64,000 nt of DNA, from assembly GCF_025717605.1 (NCBI RefSeq), contig NZ_JAJIRQ010000002.1, positions 329,884 to 393,883 of the forward strand, read 5' to 3'. Position 1 is the stretch's first letter. Each line of letters starts with the position of its first letter. This DNA comes from Paucibacter sp. TC2R-5. Its GTDB lineage: Bacteria > Pseudomonadota > Gammaproteobacteria > Burkholderiales > Burkholderiaceae_C. Below, in pieces: positions 63,806 to 64,000 of the stretch. The translations under genes were made by a program, and so were the position numbers. The notes below the pieces were generated by a model, which did no database searches, was not told the DNA's origin, and worked only from the letters and a program-made list of their open reading frames with translations.

Positions 63806-64000
63806 ATGCACAAGCTGCTTTCACGCCAGATCAAGCGCCTGCTGGGCAGCGACGAGGCCCAGTTGCCCGCCTTGCTGACGGAGCTGGCCGAACTGGCGCA
63901 AGAGCCCAGCTTGTCACCGGCAGCGGCCAAACTGCTCCTTGGCCTGGGCGGCATGTTCGAACGGGTTGACGGCGCTTATGAACAAAGTGATCGCGACCTC
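63806..64000 (+). CDS. N-terminal part of probable sensor kinase, 3' end outside window
   Basis: The frame is open from the ATG at 63806 to the window edge (65 codons). The helical start and MFERVDGAYEQSDRDL match the opening of PAS-containing histidine kinases that commonly follow FIST genes. Domains cannot be seen, so the call rests on the short motif and the neighbour. Confidence 0.6.
   Translation, partial: MHKLLSRQIKRLLGSDEAQLPALLTELAELAQEPSLSPAAAKLLLGLGGMFERVDGAYEQSDRDL

Overview
The window looks like a chromosomal segment of a high-GC betaproteobacterium. Four scattered PEP-CTERM-tailed secreted proteins, a CAAX-protease-like protein of the type that accompanies exosortase systems, a rich c-di-GMP and histidine-kinase repertoire, and housekeeping genes (nadC, rlpA, tgt, rlmJ, GTP-type pckG) point to Burkholderiales, probably near Roseateles, Paucibacter or Rubrivivax. 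That placement rests on gene content and protein style only. I saw no rRNA or tRNA genes, CRISPR arrays, transposases or phage genes.

Region 1 (1-11000) is one long same-strand run. It starts with the tail of an AAA-ATPase/TPR regulator. Then come a porin-like protein, a small PstS-like periplasmic protein, a SpoIIE-type phosphatase fused to an RsbW-like ATPase domain, a STAS anti-sigma-antagonist, a Na/Pi-cotransporter-like protein with a PhoU-like tail, and an NCS2 permease-like protein with an unusual soluble tail. I read this as a candidate membrane-sensing partner-switching module and consider it the most interesting system here. Region 2 (11-16 kb) holds a LysR/EamA divergent pair, a CHAD protein, a PEP-CTERM SdiA-regulated-like protein and an orphan ParA.

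Region 3 (16-34 kb) is signalling-rich. A 1549-residue hybrid histidine kinase with receiver and Hpt domains is followed at once by an HD-GYP response regulator, then by a convergent 7TMR-DISM GGDEF protein, a chemoreceptor, two overlapping membrane diguanylate cyclases, and a TPR protein with a broken GGDEF motif. nadC, a fumarylacetoacetate-hydrolase-family gene and rlpA lie among them. A 191-bp element with 14-bp terminal inverted repeats and internal hairpins sits between two GGDEF genes.

Region 4 (34-50 kb) is mostly metabolism with divergent LysR regulators: mmsA, dadA, an Hsp70-like ATPase, two YecA-family proteins, a universal stress protein, a phosphoesterase and pckG. Region 5 (50-64 kb) holds MOSC and OYE-family genes, rlmJ, the CAAX-like protease, an LplT-like transporter, tgt, a tandem pair of orphan periplasmic binding proteins, a YigZ protein, a HMCES/YedK-type protein, an agmatinase-like enzyme, and a FIST sensor followed by the first part of a probable kinase cut by the window edge.

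C5-N7-G5-type palindromes, or partial versions, lie upstream of all four PEP-CTERM genes and of one small unknown gene. One PEP-CTERM protein carries the two-part Cys/Gln signature of a thioester adhesin domain.
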